Origin: GCA-002701455 sp964342575 | Lineage (GTDB): Bacteria > Pseudomonadota > Alphaproteobacteria > Thalassobaculales > Thalassobaculaceae | NCBI GenBank assembly: GCA_964342575.1 | Contig: CAYFGZ010000114.1 | Span: 1 to 10,911, forward strand | Direction of reading: 5' to 3' | Length of the DNA stretch: 10,911 bases | Shown here: positions 1 through 8,582 of the stretch, piece by piece | Layout of the letters: each line of letters begins with the position of its first letter | Position numbering within the stretch: the stretch's first letter is position 1 | The notes under the pieces: model-generated | Seen by the model: the letters and a program-made list of their open reading frames with translations, nothing else | Databases searched by the model: none | What the model was told of the DNA's origin: nothing | Program-made: the position numbers and the translations under genes

Positions 1-319
1 GTGCAAGAGAAGGATAACCACCAAATCCAATAACAACATCTGGATTGAACGTTTTTAATGCTTTGCGCGCGGATAAAAATCCCAAGAACAATTTGGCAAC
101 CGCATTACACTTGGAAAAAAATCCTGGACGGCTGGGGTTAGCAGCTTGAACATACCTCACCTCCCACAGCGGTGATTCTATATCAAAATTTATACCACGC
201 AAATCTGTCAGTATCAAAATTTCATGGCCACGATCGGTCAATATTTTAGCCAAGCTTAAAGCAGGGTAAATATGACCACCAGTCCCACCAGCCGCCAAAA
301 CAATACGGTTTGGATTCAT
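1..319 (-). CDS. murG: MurG, UDP-GlcNAc:lipid I N-acetylglucosaminyltransferase (partial, N-terminal 106 codons)
   Basis: MurG transfers GlcNAc from UDP-GlcNAc to lipid I on the inner face of the cytoplasmic membrane, giving lipid II. The gene begins with ATG at 319 and runs off the left edge of the window after 106 codons; the family is usually about 350-370 residues, so the C-terminal UDP-GlcNAc-binding domain is not seen. I translated this part by hand. It starts MNPNRIVLAAGGTGGHIYPA, with the family's glycine-rich GGTGGHxxPA loop at residues 10-20, and later shows VIGFGGYPS (about residues 96-104), matching the second conserved glycine loop of the N-domain. A strong Shine-Dalgarno, GGGAGGG, lies 6 bases before the ATG. 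The ATG overlaps the ftsW stop as ATGA. In related bacteria murC and murB usually follow, outside this window. The identity is secure; only the partial state limits it. Confidence 0.96.
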   Translation of the reverse strand, partial: MNPNRIVLAAGGTGGHIYPALSLAKILTDRGHEILILTDLRGINFDIESPLWEVRYVQAANPSRPGFFSKCNAVAKLFLGFLSARKALKTFNPDVVIGFGGYPSLA

Positions 320-1440
320 ACCACACCCTCCCGCCCGGGGCGTCTTCTAGTTAGAGATAGAAGCATACCCATCCCAATTGAAAGCGCTAAAAACGATGAT
401 CCACCATAACTTATAAAGGGGAGCGTCATACCTTTTGCTGGAATTAACTGAAGTGAAGAGGCCATGTGAATTAACGCCTGCAACCCGAACTGCGTTAATA
501 ATCCAGCTGCCGCCAAAAACACAAAGAGATTTGATTCTGATATTATTCTTAAATAGCCTCGCAAAACTAAATAGCCGAACAACCCAAGTACTGTTAGGGC
601 AACTAATACACCAAATTCTTCCCCCGTCACCGCAAATACAAAGTCTGTGTGAGCGTCCGGAAGCAGGACTTTGATCTCTCCCTCACCCGGCCCCGTGCCC
701 ACAAAGCCACCATTAGCAAAGGCCTCTAAAGATCTATCTATTTGATAAGTATCTCCTGTCGATGGATCCAAGAACCTATCAATCCGGGAACGAACGTGCT
801 CCAGAGAAAAATAAGTTCCCACCAACCCTGCAATACCAAGCCCTATAAACGAGACCACTAAAACTAATGGCAACCCAGCTAAAAAAAACTGACAAAACCA
901 AACAGCAGATATTACTACTGTTTGACCCAAATCTGGTTGAGCTAGCAACAGACATATGATTAGTAAATAAATAGATATCGATATCCAGTGCCCTGGAAAC
1001 CCCTGTCTCGAACGCCATTCTGAAAACATCCACGCGGTGACGACGGCGAAAAAGGGTTTAACAAATTCAGATGCTTGAAGGGAGAATCCAGCCACCGATA
1101 GCCATCTTCGGGCACCTTTTATCTCAGCCCCAAGCATTAGTGTTATTGACAATAGTATAAGGCTAATCACAAGGCCCAAGAGTGCTAGACGCCTAACATT
1201 TTTTGGAGAAATCAGTGAAACAAGTATAATTACTGCGATTCCTGCGGGCACCAACGTCAGATGGCGCTGTACGAAGTGATAACTTCCCAAATTTATTTTG
1301 GTCGCAACTGCCGGACTCGCTGTAAAAATCATTAAAACACCAAACAACAATAACAGTATCAACACTCCCAACGACCATCGGTCAACGGTCCACCACCATT
1401 TTCCTATAACGCTAGTGTCTGTCCTCGCTAATGTCCTCAT
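316..1440 (-). CDS. ftsW: FtsW, SEDS-family septal peptidoglycan glycosyltransferase
   Basis: FtsW is the polytopic membrane enzyme that polymerises lipid II into glycan strands at the division septum, working with its partner transpeptidase FtsI encoded in the same operon. The 374-residue product is normal in length and has about ten hydrophobic membrane segments. SEDS signatures in order: GARRWL at 109-114, QASEFVK at 122-128, QPDLGQT at 168-174, LPDAHTDF at 260-267 (D266 corresponds to the aspartate shown to be essential in RodA/FtsW proteins) and LPFISYGGSS at 340-349. Two positions differ from what I remember as usual: QASEF instead of QPSEF, and IHM (residues 324-326) where INM/INV is common before the PAKGMTLPF stretch. 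The start overlaps the murD stop as ATGA, and the stop overlaps murG in the same way. FtsW is preferred over RodA because of its place between murD and murG. Confidence 0.97.
   Translation of the reverse strand: MRTLARTDTSVIGKWWWTVDRWSLGVLILLLLFGVLMIFTASPAVATKINLGSYHFVQRHLTLVPAGIAVIILVSLISPKNVRRLALLGLVISLILLSITLMLGAEIKGARRWLSVAGFSLQASEFVKPFFAVVTAWMFSEWRSRQGFPGHWISISIYLLIICLLLAQPDLGQTVVISAVWFCQFFLAGLPLVLVVSFIGLGIAGLVGTYFSLEHVRSRIDRFLDPSTGDTYQIDRSLEAFANGGFVGTGPGEGEIKVLLPDAHTDFVFAVTGEEFGVLVALTVLGLFGYLVLRGYLRIISESNLFVFLAAAGLLTQFGLQALIHMASSLQLIPAKGMTLPFISYGGSSFLALSIGMGMLLSLTRRRPGREGVV
326..332 (-). promoter_or_regulatory. Shine-Dalgarno of murG inside ftsW
   Basis: GGGAGGG on the minus strand, 6 bases before the murG ATG at 319, lies within the last codons of ftsW. 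It is one of the few strong ribosome sites in the cluster, so murG can probably be initiated independently of coupling to ftsW. Confidence 0.75.
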
Positions 1441-2846
1441 AACGTATCTCGCAGTTTTTTTGATCCACCTAGCTTTTGATTAACCACGAATGTGCGAAAT
1501 TGATCACCACGTTCTTCATAACTGCCAAATTGATCGAATGAGGCAGCCGCTGGCGATAGTAAAATGACAGAACTCTCACCTTTTTTTTGAAGAGCTCTGG
1601 TCGTTGCAAGCTGGGTTGCGTGCTTTAGATCCCTGCAAATTGTACATTCTATTTTTTCTTTCAGTATCTCAAAAAACTCTTGAGCTGAAGCACCTATTAG
1701 AAAAGCCTGTTGAACATTTTCAAGGTTATCAACTATTGATGCAATTCCACCTTTTTTAGATAAACCTCCCGCTATCCAATATATGGATTTGTATGAAGCT
1801 AGCGCTCTAGCAGCTGCCTCTGCATTAGTTGCTTTGGAATCGTTTATGAATGAGATCCCATGTTGCTCTCGAACTAATTCTTGACGGTGCGGCAAACCAT
1901 CAAAGTTAACTAGAGCGGGTATTATAGAGTCCTCTTCAAGGCCTATGGACAATGCGACCGCCGCCGCGGCAGCCACATTTTGATGATTATGGCTACCCAC
2001 TAGGGTCTTGCTATAAGTCAGATCAATAATCGAGCGTAATTTTCCTGAAATGTCGCTTTTTATCTCGTTATTCTTTACCCCTATGCCACCTGGTGGAATA
2101 CAATTACCTGACACGGGAATTACTGATACACGTCCTTTCTGCCGAACAGCTTCGTAGATACTAGCTGAACGTTCGTCATCAACACCTATCACGGCGGTGG
2201 CATTGGGCTGCAAACTATCAATAATTCGGTGCTTAGCTGCTATATACCCGTCCATCCCTCCATGTCGATCTAGATGATCAGGTGAAATATTTAGCAACAC
2301 GCCAATTTCGCATTGAAGCGAAGGAGTAAGTTCTAGTTGGTAAGAGCTTAACTCTAGTATCTGAAACCCTTTTTTAGCTCCCGTGTTCAGATCTAAAACT
2401 GGTCGACCTATGTTACCGGCTACATCGTTATCAATGCCCAAACAGGATAAAATGTGACCAATTAATGCAGTGGTTGTGGATTTTCCATTCGTACCTGTTA
2501 CACCAATAATACGCGCCTTTTCGTAATTATTAACAAATATCTCGATGTCTCCAATAATGGGAACCCCCGAATTCTTGGCATTCCTAACCGCCTCATGAGG
2601 CTTTGGAAAAGAATGCGGCACCCCCGGGCTCAAAACGAGCGCATCAATAGATTTGAAATTTTCTGTTGCTAAATCCTTAATTTTAACTCCTGCTGCTGCG
2701 CTCTCAATTCGTCTCTCCTCATTATCGTCCCATGCAACAACGTCCGCACCACCCGCAATTAATGACGAGACTGAGGACCTTCCAGATCTAGCGAGCCCCA
2801 TGACAGCCACAGTTCTATTTGAAAAAGTTTTCGCTACAATCACCAT
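1437..2846 (-). CDS. murD: MurD, UDP-MurNAc-L-alanine:D-glutamate ligase
   Basis: MurD is the cytoplasmic ATP-dependent ligase that adds D-glutamate to UDP-MurNAc-L-Ala. The frame is open back to 2903, but I place the start at ATG 2846. There it shares one base with the mraY stop (TGATG), and the protein begins just before the N-terminal dinucleotide-type fold (VAVMGLARSG, residues 13-22). The longer form would add 19 residues lying inside mraY. From 2846 the product is 469 residues, typical of alphaproteobacterial MurD. Motifs: ATP-binding GTNGKST 118-124, SSYQLE 167-172, NISPDHLDRH 186-195, K205 in the position of the carbamylated lysine, NDSKATN 335-341, SPAAASFDQF 431-440 and ERGDQF 445-450. 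GAGG lies only 2 bases before the ATG, too close for a good ribosome site, so coupling to mraY translation is likely. A GTG at codon 2 is an alternative start. Confidence 0.96.
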   Translation of the reverse strand: MVIVAKTFSNRTVAVMGLARSGRSSVSSLIAGGADVVAWDDNEERRIESAAAGVKIKDLATENFKSIDALVLSPGVPHSFPKPHEAVRNAKNSGVPIIGDIEIFVNNYEKARIIGVTGTNGKSTTTALIGHILSCLGIDNDVAGNIGRPVLDLNTGAKKGFQILELSSYQLELTPSLQCEIGVLLNISPDHLDRHGGMDGYIAAKHRIIDSLQPNATAVIGVDDERSASIYEAVRQKGRVSVIPVSGNCIPPGGIGVKNNEIKSDISGKLRSIIDLTYSKTLVGSHNHQNVAAAAAVALSIGLEEDSIIPALVNFDGLPHRQELVREQHGISFINDSKATNAEAAARALASYKSIYWIAGGLSKKGGIASIVDNLENVQQAFLIGASAQEFFEILKEKIECTICRDLKHATQLATTRALQKKGESSVILLSPAAASFDQFGSYEERGDQFRTFVVNQKLGGSKKLRDTL

Positions 2847-3931
2847 CACCTCAACTTCAATGTCGAAAGACCTATCAGTGCCAAAATAACAGCAATGATC
2901 CAAAAACGAATTACAACCGTAGACTCAGCCCAGCCCTTTTTTTCAAAATGATGGTGCAAGGGTGCCATGCGGAAAATTCTTTTGCCGGTGAATTTGAATG
3001 AAATTACCTGTACAATAACCGAAACAGTTTCTAGTACGAATAACCCCCCAATTATGGATAAAACTAGTTCATGCTTAGTTATTACGCTAATTGCTCCAAG
3101 AGCACCGCCCAAAGACAAAGAACCTGTGTCTCCCATAAACACCATTGCTGGTGGAGCATTAAACCAAAGAAACCCTAGTCCAGCCCCAATCATAGCGCCA
3201 CAAAATACAGCAAGCTCACCGGTGCCCACTACATGATGGATCTGCAAGTAATTACTAAAAACTGCATTCCCGACCAAATATGATATTAATGCAAAACACC
3301 CACTTGCGATCATTACTGGCACAATCGCTAAACCATCCAAGCCATCTGTTAAGTTCACAGCATTTGATGCTCCAACTATGACTAAAACGCTAAATGGGAA
3401 AAAAAACCAACCTAGCTGAATCAGTATATCCTTCAGAAAAGGAATACTTAACCCAAGGCGGACCGCAGGTTCATCAATGGAATAAATTGCAACAGCGACA
3501 CATAATGCGACTATTATTTGGAGTAGCAGTTTTATTAGAGAAGGTAGGCCCGATGAATTTCGATTTCTCAATTTCAAAAAATCATCCACGAAACCGATTA
3601 ACCCAAAACTTGCCGTTATAGCCAATACTAACCATATGTACGGATTTTGAATGTCCGCCCACAGCAGCGTGGAACCAATAAGAGCTACTAAGATCATTAA
3701 GCCACCCATGGTGGGAGTACCTTTTTTAGCGAAATGCGTTTCCGGACCATCGCCACGGATGGGCTGTCCTCCTTGCTGTCGCATGCGCAACCAATCGATC
3801 ATTCTTGGACCAATCAGAAAACTCAGCACTAGAGCGGTTATAACCGCGCCGCCAGTGCGAAACGTAAGATACCGAAAGAGGTTAAAAATTTGATAATCGT
3901 CTGCCAATGGGAATAAATAATTGTACAGCAC
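2846..3931 (-). CDS. mraY: MraY, phospho-MurNAc-pentapeptide transferase
   Basis: MraY is the integral membrane enzyme that joins UDP-MurNAc-pentapeptide to undecaprenyl phosphate, giving lipid I. The start is taken as GTG at 3931. It gives the family's familiar beginning, (M)LYNYLFPLADDYQIFN, and a 361-residue protein close to the usual 360, and it has AAGGAG 8 bases upstream. An in-frame ATG at 3970 would add 13 residues from within the 3' end of murF and is less likely. About ten membrane segments are visible. Motifs: KKGTPTMGG 69-77, the paired aspartates D116-D117 (VDDFLK), NLTDGLDG 193-200, GDTGSLSLGG 267-276 and HHHFE 326-330, covering the Mg2+ and substrate-binding residues of the family. 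It lies 4 bases after the murF stop, and its own stop overlaps murD by one base. Confidence 0.97.
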   Translation of the reverse strand: MLYNYLFPLADDYQIFNLFRYLTFRTGGAVITALVLSFLIGPRMIDWLRMRQQGGQPIRGDGPETHFAKKGTPTMGGLMILVALIGSTLLWADIQNPYIWLVLAITASFGLIGFVDDFLKLRNRNSSGLPSLIKLLLQIIVALCVAVAIYSIDEPAVRLGLSIPFLKDILIQLGWFFFPFSVLVIVGASNAVNLTDGLDGLAIVPVMIASGCFALISYLVGNAVFSNYLQIHHVVGTGELAVFCGAMIGAGLGFLWFNAPPAMVFMGDTGSLSLGGALGAISVITKHELVLSIIGGLFVLETVSVIVQVISFKFTGKRIFRMAPLHHHFEKKGWAESTVVIRFWIIAVILALIGLSTLKLR

Positions 3932-3935
3932 CGGG

Positions 3936-5375
3936 CTAACTCCTTTTTTCCGCCATTGACGCGGAATCAATTCTTGAAGTTAAGGCCTCTATAGCAGAGA
4001 TTATGGGACCCATATCGGTGCCCAGAGATCCTTTTACAAGCACCACATCTCCGGCACGCAGCTCATTCGCTAACTCTTCAGCTATATCATTACTATGAGT
4101 GGCGTGTGTCCCGCATAGTCGACTTGGAAGCTGACTACGCAATTCCTTCATTAAAGTTCCAACGGTGAATATTACGTCAGGCCTTGAAGCAAGAAGATCT
4201 TCCAAAAGGTCCACATGCAATTTTGGACCATCATCACCCAACTCCAACATATCCCCGATGGCGACGATTCTGCGGCCACCACAAATTGGCTGTATATTCG
4301 CCAAAACAGAGAAAGCTGCCTTCATTGCGACAGGACTAGCATTATAACTTTCATCAATTAATACTATTGAGCCACCTTCGGGTAGGTATATTTCAATTTG
4401 CTTTCCCCTACCTGCAGACGGTGTAATAGTCCGGATAGCTTCAGCCGCCCTTTCAACGTCTAAATTCAAAGCATATACGCAGGCTAGTACCCCCACGGAA
4501 TTAAGGGCCCTATGTCTGCCTGGCACACCAAGTTGATAACCTACCGATCGCCCACTGAAAGAAATAGTAATACAACTTCCATCTGGACCTTCCTGAAGAT
4601 CAATTAGCCTAACATCTGACAGTTCACTTTTTCCAAAAGTTACTATTTTCTTAATTCCTAAATCCGCAGCCCTACTTTTGAGAAAATCAATCCAAAGATT
4701 GTCTTGATTCAATATCAACTGCCCCCCCGGTTCCAAGCCATGAAAAATTTCAGCCTTTGCTTCTGCTATATCACCTTCATTTTTAAAATATTCTAGATGA
4801 ACAGAATGCACATTCGTAATCATCGCCAGATGTGGTCTAACTAATTTGGATAATTCCGACAATTCACCCGCATGGTTCATCCCTAATTCAAAAACAGCAA
4901 AATTCGAAGAATCATGGAGACGTGCCAAACTAAGTGGCGTACCTATATGGTTATTTAAATTGCCAACAGTAGAATGAACCGTATCAAATTCCTGCAACGC
5001 GACCGCCAAACTATCTTTGGTGCTGGTTTTTCCTACACTTCCAGTAACTGCAATTATTTTTGCAGACGTTCGTGTCCTGGCTTCTGAGGCCAAACAGTTA
5101 AGGGCTTCCAAAACATCGTCAACAACCAACAAGGAGCTATTTTCGGGCAAATTTTCGATCTCGTGCTCTACTATTGCGGCAACCGATCCACTTTCAAGAG
5201 CTTCTCTAACAAAATCATGTCCATCCGCCCGTTCACCAGAGAGAGCCAAAAACAGATCTCCCAATTTGACCTGTCGGCTATCGATTGTAACACCATAAGC
5301 CTTCCACTTATCCCCAACTGATCTCCCACCAGTCGTAATCGCTGCTGACATATTGGACCACAATGCGCCACTCAT
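3936..5375 (-). CDS. murF: MurF, UDP-MurNAc-tripeptide:D-alanyl-D-alanine ligase
   Basis: MurF is the last cytoplasmic ligase of the pathway: it uses ATP to add D-Ala-D-Ala to UDP-MurNAc-L-Ala-D-Glu-meso-DAP. The 479-residue product matches the family length and its three-domain Mur-ligase plan. Motifs: TIDSRQVKLGDLF at 30-42 in the N-terminal substrate domain, P-loop GSVGKTSTK 112-120, VGNLNNHIGTPLSL 137-150, ELGMNHAGE 163-171, K207 in AKAEIF, DESYNASP 341-348, GDMLELG 374-380 and VKGSLGTDMGP 447-457. The last differs from the enterobacterial VKGSRGMRM type and is, as I recall, the alphaproteobacterial form. ATG 5375 overlaps the murE stop as ATGA, and no convincing Shine-Dalgarno precedes it, so translational coupling to murE is inferred. 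MurE can be excluded because it lies immediately upstream with its own signature. Confidence 0.97.
   Translation of the reverse strand: MSGALWSNMSAAITTGGRSVGDKWKAYGVTIDSRQVKLGDLFLALSGERADGHDFVREALESGSVAAIVEHEIENLPENSSLLVVDDVLEALNCLASEARTRTSAKIIAVTGSVGKTSTKDSLAVALQEFDTVHSTVGNLNNHIGTPLSLARLHDSSNFAVFELGMNHAGELSELSKLVRPHLAMITNVHSVHLEYFKNEGDIAEAKAEIFHGLEPGGQLILNQDNLWIDFLKSRAADLGIKKIVTFGKSELSDVRLIDLQEGPDGSCITISFSGRSVGYQLGVPGRHRALNSVGVLACVYALNLDVERAAEAIRTITPSAGRGKQIEIYLPEGGSIVLIDESYNASPVAMKAAFSVLANIQPICGGRRIVAIGDMLELGDDGPKLHVDLLEDLLASRPDVIFTVGTLMKELRSQLPSRLCGTHATHSNDIAEELANELRAGDVVLVKGSLGTDMGPIISAIEALTSRIDSASMAEKRS
3940..3945 (-). promoter_or_regulatory. Shine-Dalgarno of mraY (decides the GTG start)
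   Basis: AAGGAG on the minus strand, 8 bases before the GTG at 3931. It spans the end of murF, and its strength supports the GTG start over the in-frame ATG at 3970, which would lie upstream of this site. Confidence 0.85.
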
Positions 5376-6883
5376 GATTTTGGCCCAACAGCATTTTTGA
5401 GGGTTTCCCTAACAAATTCAGCATCGCTAAATTGTATGGTTTCATTACCGATTATCTGTTTAGTTTCGTGTCCTTTCCCCGCAATCAGCAGTAAGTCTTC
5501 GGATTTTAATTGGGATATTCCAACCTTAATAGCGTCCCCCCTATCGCCTATTTCCAGACCCGACGGGCAACCTAATAGAATTTCTCTTCTAATTTTTTCG
5601 GGAGGCTCGTCTCTAGGATTATCATCCGTAATGATGCACAAATCCGCCAAATCTTCAGATACTTTTCCCATAAGTTGACGTTTTCCCCTATCTCGTCCTC
5701 CTCCGGCTCCAAAAACGCAAATTAACCTTCCTAAAACATGAGATCGCAGTGCACTAAGGACACTACTGAGGGCTTCGGGGGTATGGGCAAAGTCGACAAT
5801 TATTGGGGCGCCGTTCGAGTGAGTTGCGACATGCTCCAATCTCCCTGGCACTCCATGCAATTTCCTCAAAGCCTCAATGCATTTATCAACCGGGTCCTTT
5901 TGGACAGCCAAAATTAATCCTAAAGCAGTCAATGCATTTAGAGCTTGAAACTCTCCTACAAGGGGGAGTTGTAGATTATATTCGTCACCATATATTTCTA
6001 ATATTATATCTTGTTTAGTAGAACAGGGCCGAATCCCTAAAATACGAATATCTGCATTTGCTCTTCCGAAGGTGAGAGTTTCTATTTTGCGGGAAAGGCA
6101 AACTTCTTTAATTCTTTTAAACTCCGGCCCATCAGCATTTAGAACCGCAACACCATCGTTCAGCAATATATCTGAAAACAATCGGATTTTTGCCGACAGA
6201 TATGATTGCATATCGCTGTGATAATCTAGATGATCTTGAGATAAATTTGTGAAAGCAGCTGCCTTAATTCTGACCCCATCTAAGCGATACTGATCAAGAC
6301 CATGACTTGATGCCTCTATGGCCATTCGGTCTATATTCTTTTCTGTAACGCATCTCAATAGTCGATGGAGTCGCGCGGGATCCGGCGTTGTTAACCCAGC
6401 CCCGCCCGTCGAGTGATCGTGAATTAGTCCAAGGGTGCCGAGGCTTGCACTTTTGTGACCCAATTGCTTCCACAATTGTCGCGTGTACTCAACAACCGAG
6501 GTTTTTCCATTCGTCCCAGTTACTGCCACTATATATTCTGGCTGTTCTGGAAAAAAAAGAGCAGCAATCTTTGCAAATTTCAGATGAGGGTTTGAAGCAG
6601 TTATTATGGTAGTTTTAGAAAGTAAACTTTCATTCAAAGCTTGATCTTTGGCAACTACAGCAACCGCCCCGCGAGATATTGCATCTTCAATAAATCTTGC
6701 ACCATCCTGCTTTGTACCCGGTAATGCAGCAAACAAATAACCAGGCCGAACTTCACGGCTATCGCTTGTAATACCGATGACTGTTGGATTGTCATTATTC
6801 TTTTCGCGTATTAACGACGAAATTAGACCGTCCTCACATTTATCAACATTGATCAGTTCAGAAAGACGCAAGACGTTTTTCAC
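5372..6883 (-). CDS. murE: MurE, UDP-MurNAc-L-Ala-D-Glu:meso-diaminopimelate ligase
   Basis: MurE adds the third peptide residue in the cytoplasm, using ATP. The DNPRDE signature at 421-426 is the form found in enzymes that add meso-diaminopimelate (lysine-adding enzymes lack the arginine), so DAP-type peptidoglycan is expected. Other motifs: SDSREVRPGYLF 40-51, P-loop TGTNGKTS 122-129, TTPDP 165-169, EASSHGLDQ 190-198, NLSQDHLDYH 213-222, K232 as the likely carbamylated lysine, GAGGGRDRGKR 392-402 and GKGHE 469-473. Length is about 500, normal for MurE. The start is uncertain. GTG 6883 directly abuts an AGGAGG sequence with no spacer, which is poor for initiation. TTG at 6874, three codons in, would give the common beginning (M)RLSELI with a 12-base spacer. 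Either way the gene overlaps the 3' end of ftsI. Confidence 0.96.
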   Translation of the reverse strand: MKNVLRLSELINVDKCEDGLISSLIREKNNDNPTVIGITSDSREVRPGYLFAALPGTKQDGARFIEDAISRGAVAVVAKDQALNESLLSKTTIITASNPHLKFAKIAALFFPEQPEYIVAVTGTNGKTSVVEYTRQLWKQLGHKSASLGTLGLIHDHSTGGAGLTTPDPARLHRLLRCVTEKNIDRMAIEASSHGLDQYRLDGVRIKAAAFTNLSQDHLDYHSDMQSYLSAKIRLFSDILLNDGVAVLNADGPEFKRIKEVCLSRKIETLTFGRANADIRILGIRPCSTKQDIILEIYGDEYNLQLPLVGEFQALNALTALGLILAVQKDPVDKCIEALRKLHGVPGRLEHVATHSNGAPIIVDFAHTPEALSSVLSALRSHVLGRLICVFGAGGGRDRGKRQLMGKVSEDLADLCIITDDNPRDEPPEKIRREILLGCPSGLEIGDRGDAIKVGISQLKSEDLLLIAGKGHETKQIIGNETIQFSDAEFVRETLKNAVGPKS

Positions 6884-8582
6884 CCTCCTCTGATGGCAGA
6901 TTTATTTCAAGAATTTGTCGGATTTTTGGCGACATTTCGTCTTTTGGATGAATTCCAAGTAAAGGTGCTGCTCTCTCAATGATTCGTTTAACAGCGGGTG
7001 CAGCTACCCACCCCCCTGTAGCATAACCAAAAGATGACTTATTTCCCTTAGGTTCATCGATCATAACCAGAACAGCATATTTTGGATCGTGGATCGGGAA
7101 GGCAGCTACAAAGGAAGAAAGCCGTAATTTTTTGGCATAACCACCACTGGCACTCTGTTTTTCTGCTGTACCGGTTTTACCTCCGACAAGGTAACCTTTG
7201 GCCGATGCTTTCTTTCCAGTACCGTTTTCAACAACAAGCCTTAGAACTCTTCTCATATCTTCCGAAGTTTTCTTTGATATGATTTTTTCACCCACCGAAA
7301 GAACACCAGCTTGCTTTTTTAAAAGAGTTACAGGCCATCGTACTCCGCCATTGACTACTGTCGCGACACCACTCACGAGGTGTAAAGGACTGATAGCTAT
7401 CCCATGGCCATATGATATTGTCATAGTATTGATTCTGCGCCATGTTTTGGGAAACATCGGCCGGGCTCTTTCAGGGAGTTCGATCGCCAGTTGCCTGAAA
7501 AAACCGAGCTTTTCCATAAACCTCCTTTGAGCCATGGCACCATAATCGTCGGCCATTTTGGCTGATCCAATATTAGATGAATACATAAAAATCTCGGGAA
7601 CAGATAACCATCTACGCTTTGGATGATAGTCGTTAATCGTGTACCGAGAAATCTTGATGGGTTTGGTCGCATCGTATCCGCTACTCATAGTCGCCGAACC
7701 AGATTCTAGTGCGAGAGCAGTATTAAAGATCTTAAACGTTGATCCCATTTCATAGACGCCAAGTGTAGCCCGATTAAATTTCGCTTCAGAATCAGCAACC
7801 GTCATTGATGCTGGATCAAAATCCGGGAGCGATACCATAGCTAAAACTTCTCCGGAGTTGACATCGATGAAAACTCCAGCTCCCCCTACTCCATTAAATG
7901 TTGTGATTTGACGATCAATCTCTTCCCGCAAAATGTGTTGCACTCGAATATCCAATGAGAGCTCCAACGCTTCTGAACCATCCCTTAATACACCATCAAA
8001 TTGCTTTTCAACGCCGACCAAACCTACTGAATCGGTTCCCGAAAACCCAACTATGTGTGCACCAAGCCGACCCTGTGGATAAAACCTTCTATCCTCATGC
8101 TGAAAATGAAACCCCGGCAACCCCAAGGCGTTAATACGGAATTGCTCTTCTGGAGTAAGTCCACGTTTTATCCAGACAAATCTTTTATTTGCCTGCAATT
8201 TTTTAATAACATTTGAGCGATTTAAATTCTTTAGAACAGTTTTCAGTGACACGACAGCGACATCGATATCCAATACTTCTTTGGGATCAGCATATAGCGA
8301 AGGAACATTAAGACTGGTTGCAAGCAAGATCCCATTTCTGTCTAAAATATCTGCTCGCCCCGTCTTTAACGTAGCCATTGCAGACTCAGCTATCAGTGAT
8401 GGCTCGTCTAATCCTCGCAGGACTGATACGTCAACCAATCGCACTGCTGCAAGCAAAAATGCAAGTGAAAATAGACAAGCCAATACCAGTAGCCGATTTC
8501 TCCCAACTTCTATAGAATGGTTAACGATACCTTCTAATTTGATGGGGCCTTTGTTACCCAAATTGCCTTTTTGAGCCACCAT
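6858..8582 (-). CDS. ftsI: FtsI (PBP3), septal peptidoglycan D,D-transpeptidase
   Basis: FtsI is the class B penicillin-binding protein that cross-links septal peptidoglycan in the periplasm, the partner of FtsW. The 574-residue product has a short cytoplasmic tail, one membrane anchor at about 30-50, a class B N-terminal module (GRADILDRNGILLATS, 75-90; RFYPQGRLGAHIVGF, 166-180) and a transpeptidase domain. Catalytic motifs: STFK with nucleophile S281 and K284, SSN at 335-337, and KTGT at 469-472; PDFDP is at 253-257. Its ATG follows the ftsL stop with no gap (TAGATG), and AAAGG sits 6 bases before the start. The stop lies inside the start of murE. Assignment to FtsI rather than the elongation enzyme PBP2 rests on its place between ftsL and murE. 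Confidence 0.97.
   Translation of the reverse strand: MVAQKGNLGNKGPIKLEGIVNHSIEVGRNRLLVLACLFSLAFLLAAVRLVDVSVLRGLDEPSLIAESAMATLKTGRADILDRNGILLATSLNVPSLYADPKEVLDIDVAVVSLKTVLKNLNRSNVIKKLQANKRFVWIKRGLTPEEQFRINALGLPGFHFQHEDRRFYPQGRLGAHIVGFSGTDSVGLVGVEKQFDGVLRDGSEALELSLDIRVQHILREEIDRQITTFNGVGGAGVFIDVNSGEVLAMVSLPDFDPASMTVADSEAKFNRATLGVYEMGSTFKIFNTALALESGSATMSSGYDATKPIKISRYTINDYHPKRRWLSVPEIFMYSSNIGSAKMADDYGAMAQRRFMEKLGFFRQLAIELPERARPMFPKTWRRINTMTISYGHGIAISPLHLVSGVATVVNGGVRWPVTLLKKQAGVLSVGEKIISKKTSEDMRRVLRLVVENGTGKKASAKGYLVGGKTGTAEKQSASGGYAKKLRLSSFVAAFPIHDPKYAVLVMIDEPKGNKSSFGYATGGWVAAPAVKRIIERAAPLLGIHPKDEMSPKIRQILEINLPSEEGEKRLASF

Noticed and set aside
2847..2903. Longer murD start at 2903
   Set aside because: The extra 19 residues lie within mraY and precede the normal MurD beginning; ATG 2846 forms a typical TGATG junction.
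3932..3970. Longer mraY start at ATG 3970
   Set aside because: The extra 13 residues read through the end of murF, MraY normally begins at LYNYLFP, and the AAGGAG site at 3945-3940 points to the GTG at 3931.
7198..7530. 110-codon open frame on the plus strand inside ftsI
   Set aside because: It is fully antisense to the transpeptidase domain of ftsI, which has all catalytic motifs, and its translation shows no recognisable domain. It and the other plus-strand frames are shadows of the real genes.
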